Made by a program: the position numbers and the translations under genes. From assembly GCA_965243545.1 (NCBI GenBank), contig OZ251573.1, positions 1,302,001 through 1,366,000 on the forward strand: DNA of 64,000 nt. Reading direction: 5' to 3'. This DNA comes from CATQHW01 sp965243545 (GTDB lineage: Bacteria > Spirochaetota > Spirochaetia > SZUA-6 > Bin103). How positions within the stretch are numbered: position 1 is the stretch's first letter; the number at the start of each line of letters is the position of its first letter. The notes below the pieces were generated by a model. The model was not told where the DNA came from. It worked only from the letters and a program-made list of their open reading frames with translations, and ran no database searches. Positions 60,901 through 64,000 of the stretch are shown in pieces.

Positions 60901-62882
60901 TCGTCCGAACGGGGCCCCGACGGCAGCGCGGGGGTGTTGTCGCGCTTCATCATGATCGGCAGCGCGTGCGCTATGTCGCACCGCACGCCGTCCACGTCGA
61001 AGCGCTCGATCAGGCTCCGCACCGAATCGGCCAGCCACTCCCAGACCGACAGCCGCCGGTAGTTGAGCAGCACCCCGTCGTTCCAGTCCCCGTAGCGGCC
61101 GTCGGTGCTGGCGCGCGGCACCAGCGCGCCGGCGCCGTCGAAACAGCGCACCAGCTCCGTATCCGGCACGTCGCGCACCCGCCGGTTGAGATGCGGGATC
61201 ACGTCGACCAGCACCTTCATCTCGAGATCGTGCGCGGCGGCGACCAGGGCGCGCAGGCCGTCGTTGCCGCCGAGCGACGGCTCCATCTCGACCAGACTCT
61301 CCGGCGCGAACGGCGAAGGCGAGGTGGCCTCGGACGTCCAGTCCTCTCGATTGGCGCCCCGTTTCTGCGCGCCCAGCACGTAGATGGCGGTGAACCCGTA
61401 GCGCCGCTTGAGGTGCGGCAGATGGGCGGCGATGTCCGCGAAGGTGCCGATGCGGATGACCTGCCCGTGCTCGTTGTACACCATTCCCGGGTGCTCGGCG
61501 TCCGCCCAGTAGGCGCGGGTGTGGCCGTGCACGTCCGGAAATATCTGCAGCACCAGCTCGCCGCGCAGGTCCGGGATCACGTTGATGCGCCCGCTGCAAT
61601 CGGCGTCCGGCACCCATTCGCGCCGGCCGTTGCGGTACTCCCGGGCGACGCAGTAGTCGTAATGCCCCGGATCGTCGAACCGGTAGGCGGCGGTGAGGGG
61701 CGCGCCGGGCGCGGCGCCGGCCAGGTCGACGTCGACGTAGTCGAGGTCCGCCTCGCTCGGATACCGGTGGTGTCCGGCACCCCGGTAGATGCGCAGCCGG
61801 TACCGGCCGCGGCTGCGCGGCAGGTCGAAGCTGAAGCGGTGCGTGGCGCCCCGCGCCACGGTCGCAAACGTGCGCGCCAGCGGCGCGGCGAACTCCTTGG
61901 GAGACAGCATCCGCTCCAGCAGCAGGTTGGCGTGGTTGCGGACCTCGTCCAGGTCATGACCGGAGGCGGCCACCAGCAGGCGCATCACCTCGCGGCGCAC
62001 CGCTTCGCCGCCGTACGCCTTGGCGCGCCGGGCAATGCGCTCCAGACGCCGCATGGCGGACACGCAGACCGCGGCGTCGAAGTCGAGCGGAGAATCGGCG
62101 CGCCGCGCGTTCAAGCGGCGCAATGCGGCGTTCCGTTGCGCCGGTCCAAAGCGCATCGGGCGCCGCGGCGGCCCGGGTTCGGGACCGGCCGGAGTGATAC
62201 CGGCGGCCGGACGGCGCAGGGCGCCGAACAGCCGCTCCAGCAGGTCCCGGCTCGGCGCGTCGAGCGACTCCACGTGGGAGTAGCCGGTCTCGATCGCCCG
62301 CTCCTCCAGCACCAGGATCCGCACCAGTTCCGGCGGGACCGCGCCGCCGCCTTCGATCTGCTCGGCGGCCAGCAGATCGAACAGGCGCAGCCCCAGATAG
62401 ATGGTCGGCTGGCGGAGCTCGAGCGGTCCCTGCCCGACGCGGGCCACGACCGCCCGGTCCTCTTCTTCGTAGAGGCACGCCGCCCCCGCCGCTTCGCGGA
62501 CCACCACGAACCGGCGCTGCTGCAGCGACCGGCCGGAATCGCCGCCGAGCGACGCGATCGCCTCATGCGTAAGGCGGACGGCCGCGTCCAGACGCTCCAT
62601 CAGCCGCGCGTCGCGGTGCATGCGATCGGCGGTGGTCGGGCTGCGGGCCGCCGCCGCCACCGCGTCGGCGCGGACCGCGGCGGTCAGCTCCGCGCGCCGT
62701 TCCCGGTCCGCCGCCGCCCACTCCGGATGCGGAACGAAGGGAAACGCGCGCTGCTCGGCGAACGCGCGGGCGACCGCCTGCCGCGCGGCCGTCTGGTCGA
62801 TGCCGGTCACGGTGAGCGGTGTCGTCAGACAGCCGCCGATCCCGGCGACGCCGGCCGCCAGCGGCTCCTCCGGCGTCATCAC
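57957..62882 (-). CDS. Fused GH13 amylase-like domain and GT5 glycogen/starch synthase
   Basis: This 1641-residue protein combines two enzymes. Residues about 1-470 are a helical then beta-sandwich N-terminal region. Residues about 470-900 form a GH13 barrel: VLVDVIPHLN (about 556-565, region I), GVRCDIAHAL (about 630-639, nucleophile Asp), LAEAYWG (about 717-723, acid Glu) and MFGNHDER (about 779-786, region IV). From residue 1091, MRSRAIVFVSAEAEPFSKSG starts the GT5 synthase, with donor-site KSGGLANV, NGGWQYFDCYG and the C-terminal FEPGGISQLEAMSCG. All key catalytic residues are present in both halves. The combination is rare and mirrors fungal alpha-1,3-glucan synthases. It lies in the glycogen cluster. 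Confidence 0.9.
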   Translation of the reverse strand: MMTPEEPLAAGVAGIGGCLTTPLTVTGIDQTAARQAVARAFAEQRAFPFVPHPEWAAADRERRAELTAAVRADAVAAAARSPTTADRMHRDARLMERLDAAVRLTHEAIASLGGDSGRSLQQRRFVVVREAAGAACLYEEEDRAVVARVGQGPLELRQPTIYLGLRLFDLLAAEQIEGGGAVPPELVRILVLEERAIETGYSHVESLDAPSRDLLERLFGALRRPAAGITPAGPEPGPPRRPMRFGPAQRNAALRRLNARRADSPLDFDAAVCVSAMRRLERIARRAKAYGGEAVRREVMRLLVAASGHDLDEVRNHANLLLERMLSPKEFAAPLARTFATVARGATHRFSFDLPRSRGRYRLRIYRGAGHHRYPSEADLDYVDVDLAGAAPGAPLTAAYRFDDPGHYDYCVAREYRNGRREWVPDADCSGRINVIPDLRGELVLQIFPDVHGHTRAYWADAEHPGMVYNEHGQVIRIGTFADIAAHLPHLKRRYGFTAIYVLGAQKRGANREDWTSEATSPSPFAPESLVEMEPSLGGNDGLRALVAAAHDLEMKVLVDVIPHLNRRVRDVPDTELVRCFDGAGALVPRASTDGRYGDWNDGVLLNYRRLSVWEWLADSVRSLIERFDVDGVRCDIAHALPIMMKRDNTPALPSGPRSDEEQVEGTIVVNERVDDHYVTTGFFESACRDLICSPLHYLLMREMERAARAAGKGFYVHLAEAYWGREQYLSRLGIVPYNSSLFKIFERVAQGASTVGEVYHLYEQHYRGALPPGTELIGMFGNHDERRPVNTFGRANLRPVLTLTSFLVNVVMDFEGNAEGEAWKIFPDNVYVDWNRFDTAADRSVERIFRDVYDFHRRNPGRGALVPTDHHQVAAAIKPAPQGLWLAVCSFAADSATVSVDMRAAAGRIDPAARYVVVDPTYSPVTDRYAHYDGAELRASALTTSVSYTQRVKLLRIDRVAGAGTGEADPEYARFLRDSFDRLQSWPRRERLDASFAYREVVAAAAGPGGLAGFLDEKLLPLYEAGGAGADYDTVAAGLKRALYHAHRDGRIGPGAGFGRLLPDAGDAAGAPPSDRTPGGRLLARVLKRMRSRAIVFVSAEAEPFSKSGGLANVTCELPRELARLGERLYVITPLYRAGEPRSAAKMREAVERYGISYTGVNVGFHLGGARYEVGVHGGVVDGVRYYLLDHHELFDGLYWGYRSNERIRRRLGLARAAAEVISRFRLDPLVVATNDAAAGLLSGVMRADPQYAGRFARTSFVHVIHNGGWQYFDCYGRYEDGADLFGLFNLPWARAAQFTDPRDDGLFNLMAAGIRFADRVFTVSPTYAHQIEQHCDGLEPLLHDVVGINNGIARGFRRNVLQRLRRSGLEERQYPRLRAHAAEDPLLRAKLERRFPELLAADPDAVRYSGKARRQEVARMRAKLLAQLEYGLTVDPDQVLYVMIHRISDQKGFQIVLEASEGIFRRLGVQAILGGPIAPNDHRAEELADGMRALMAYYPGAVAARIGYQEISVPLLAADAFLMPSQFEPGGISQLEAMSCGCLVVAHATGGLRDTVIPLQLRGSAVSGCGVLFGDYRPDAFLDAMARCTWFLRHATADQIRRARDNARRSIVYWDSAARRYVQELHALQETIPAADLPP

Positions 62883-62959
62883 GCAACTCCCCGGACGCGC
62901 ACGGCGCGCACAGGATAACGCGCCGCCGGCCGCAGGCCAACTCGGGTTAGTATGCGCCG

Positions 62960-64000
62960 GTGATCACCGTGACCAGATACCTCGCCGCGGCGGCCATCGC
63001 CGCGTGCGCCGCAACGGCCGCCGCCGAGCCGATCAAGGTCGGCGTGCTGCTGCCGTCGTCGGGCGTGTACGCCGGACTCGGCCACGACCAGACGCTCGGC
63101 CTGGAACTCGGCTTTGACGACTTCGGCCGCCAGGTGGCCGGACGCCCGATCGAGATGATCTACGCCGACACGGAATCGAAGCCCGCCACCGGCTTGGCGC
63201 AGGTCAAGAAACTGGTGCTGCGGGACCGGGTCGACGTCCTGGTCGGCATCATCTCCTCCGCGGTCGCCGCCGCCGTGCGCGACTTCGTGCACGGGGCGCA
63301 GGTGCCGCTGATCGTGTCGAACGCCGGCAACGACGACCTGACCGGCGCGCGATGCAGCCCCTGGGTGCTGCGCAGTTCCTTTTCCAACTCACAGATCAGC
63401 CGCGAGATGGGGCCGTGGATGGCGGCCGCTGGCTACCGGAAGGTGTTTCTGATGGCGTTCGACTATGCCGCCGGACACCAGGCGATGGAGGCGTTTCGCC
63501 GCGGATTCGTCGCCGCCGGCGGCACGGTGGTCGGCGAGCAGTACCCGCCGCTGGGAGAGACCGAGGACTTCGGCCCGTATCTGGCCAAGGTGAAGGCGGC
63601 CGATCCCGACGCCGTCTACGTCTTCTTCGCCGGCGGACCGGCGATCAAGTTCGTCAAGGAGTGGGCGGCGTTCGGGCTGCACGGCCAAGTGCAGCTGGCC
63701 GGCGCCGGCTGGCTCACCTCCGCGCTCTACGTCGACGCGCAGGGCAAGGACGCCGAAGGCGTCCTCGGCATCCTCAACTACCTGCCGTCGATCGACACGC
63801 CGGCGAACCACTCCTTCCGGGAGCGGTTCCGGGCGCGGCACGACCGCGCCGCTACCGAGTTCGGGGTCGCCGCCTACGACAGCGCCCGCCTTATCGTCGA
63901 AGCGCTCAAGACGACCGGCGGCGACACCGCCGACAAGGCGGCCCTGGCCGCCGCCATGCGGGCTACCCGCTTCGACGGCCCGCGCGGCCCGTTCCGGATC
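62960..64000 (+). CDS. Branched-chain amino acid-type ABC substrate-binding protein (3' end beyond window)
   Basis: The visible 347 residues have a signal-like N-terminus (YLAAAAIAACAATAAAEP) followed by the periplasmic-binding-protein type 1 fold: IKVGVLLPSSGVYAGLGHDQ (about residues 25-44), VDVLVGIISSAVAAAVRDF, VPLIVSNAGNDDLTGARCSP and PDAVYVFFAGGPAIKFVKEW. This is the LivJ/AmtB-type family that serves high-affinity uptake of amino acids, amides or aromatic acids. GTG 62960 is the likely start; GTG 62969 is possible. The A-A-C triplet could be a lipobox. It is divergent from the fusion gene, with 77 bases between starts. Transport partners are probably to the right of the window. Confidence 0.9.
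   Translation, partial: MITVTRYLAAAAIAACAATAAAEPIKVGVLLPSSGVYAGLGHDQTLGLELGFDDFGRQVAGRPIEMIYADTESKPATGLAQVKKLVLRDRVDVLVGIISSAVAAAVRDFVHGAQVPLIVSNAGNDDLTGARCSPWVLRSSFSNSQISREMGPWMAAAGYRKVFLMAFDYAAGHQAMEAFRRGFVAAGGTVVGEQYPPLGETEDFGPYLAKVKAADPDAVYVFFAGGPAIKFVKEWAAFGLHGQVQLAGAGWLTSALYVDAQGKDAEGVLGILNYLPSIDTPANHSFRERFRARHDRAATEFGVAAYDSARLIVEALKTTGGDTADKAALAAAMRATRFDGPRGPFRI

Noticed and set aside
58431..62918. Very long open frame (about 1495 codons) on the plus strand
   Set aside because: It is antisense to the GH13-GT5 fusion gene, whose motifs are unmistakable. The translation is Arg/Ala/Gly/Val-rich with no recognisable domain, as expected for a mirror frame in GC-rich DNA.
1..64000. CRISPR arrays, tRNA or rRNA genes, integrase or transposase genes
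   Set aside because: No regularly spaced repeats, cloverleaf-like sequences, rRNA-like segments or recognisable recombinase proteins were found on either strand by reading alone; a covariance-model scan would settle tRNA and small RNA genes.

Overview
The window is a compact, very GC-rich (roughly 68-70 percent by eye) bacterial chromosome segment. Genes abut or overlap by 1-28 bases, GTG and TTG starts are common, and no stretch over 300 bases lacks a gene. The best guess for the host is a high-GC spirochaete-like heterotroph. This rests on the LplB/YtcP-type oligosaccharide importer with a cysteine-free periplasmic binding protein, and on a fused GH13 plus glycogen synthase polypeptide that I recall seeing in spirochaetes. 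It is inference only: there is no rRNA or marker gene here. I see no tRNA, rRNA, CRISPR or complete insertion sequence.

Layout. 1-7.8 kb: the edge of a radical SAM gene, small accessory genes, a Uma2-family gene between 31-bp direct repeats, a metallophosphoesterase, a BNR-type propeller protein, a methyltransferase, an SGNH hydrolase, an AAA ATPase whose start codon lies in an inverted repeat, and a NYN-domain protein. 7.8-16.7 kb: a catabolic block with two coupled enolase-superfamily genes (one missing two metal ligands), a divergent aldo/keto reductase and Gfo/Idh pair, a flavin reductase, an amidohydrolase and two aminotransferases. 16.7-19 kb: a lower-GC restriction-modification island (TSPPY methyltransferase plus Bpu10I-like endonuclease). 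19-26 kb: a large beta-helix protein, a second Uma2 gene and two tandem ABC exporters whose ATPase halves are almost identical.

26-29.8 kb: an ABC importer operon (two permeases and a binding protein) ending in a strong terminator. 29.8-38 kb: a minus-strand run of eight genes (PhyH dioxygenase, propeller glycosidase, small helical protein, amidase, sugar isomerase, lone ABC ATPase, double-SIS protein, ATPase-nuclease). 38-44.9 kb: a small lipoprotein and three tandem, translationally coupled GT-C membrane glycosyltransferases. 44.8-50.2 kb: a VOC protein, a frameshifted metallo-beta-lactamase hydrolase, a Gfo/Idh protein, a flavoprotein disulfide reductase, a nucleoside hydrolase and an amidohydrolase. 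50.2-53.1 kb: the circularly permuted ATP-grasp / transglutaminase / alpha-E trio. 53.1-62.9 kb: a glycogen or alpha-glucan cluster (phosphorylase, GlgX-type debranching enzyme, GH13-GT5 fusion). The window ends inside a branched-chain amino acid type binding protein.

Taken together, the genes describe scavenging of plant- or animal-type carbohydrates and modified amino or sugar acids, storage as alpha-glucan, and a polyprenyl-sugar-dependent surface glycosylation locus. The most unusual single element is the 1641-residue GH13-GT5 fusion. The tandem GT-C array, the degenerate enolase paralog and the half-sized alpha-E protein are the next most interesting.
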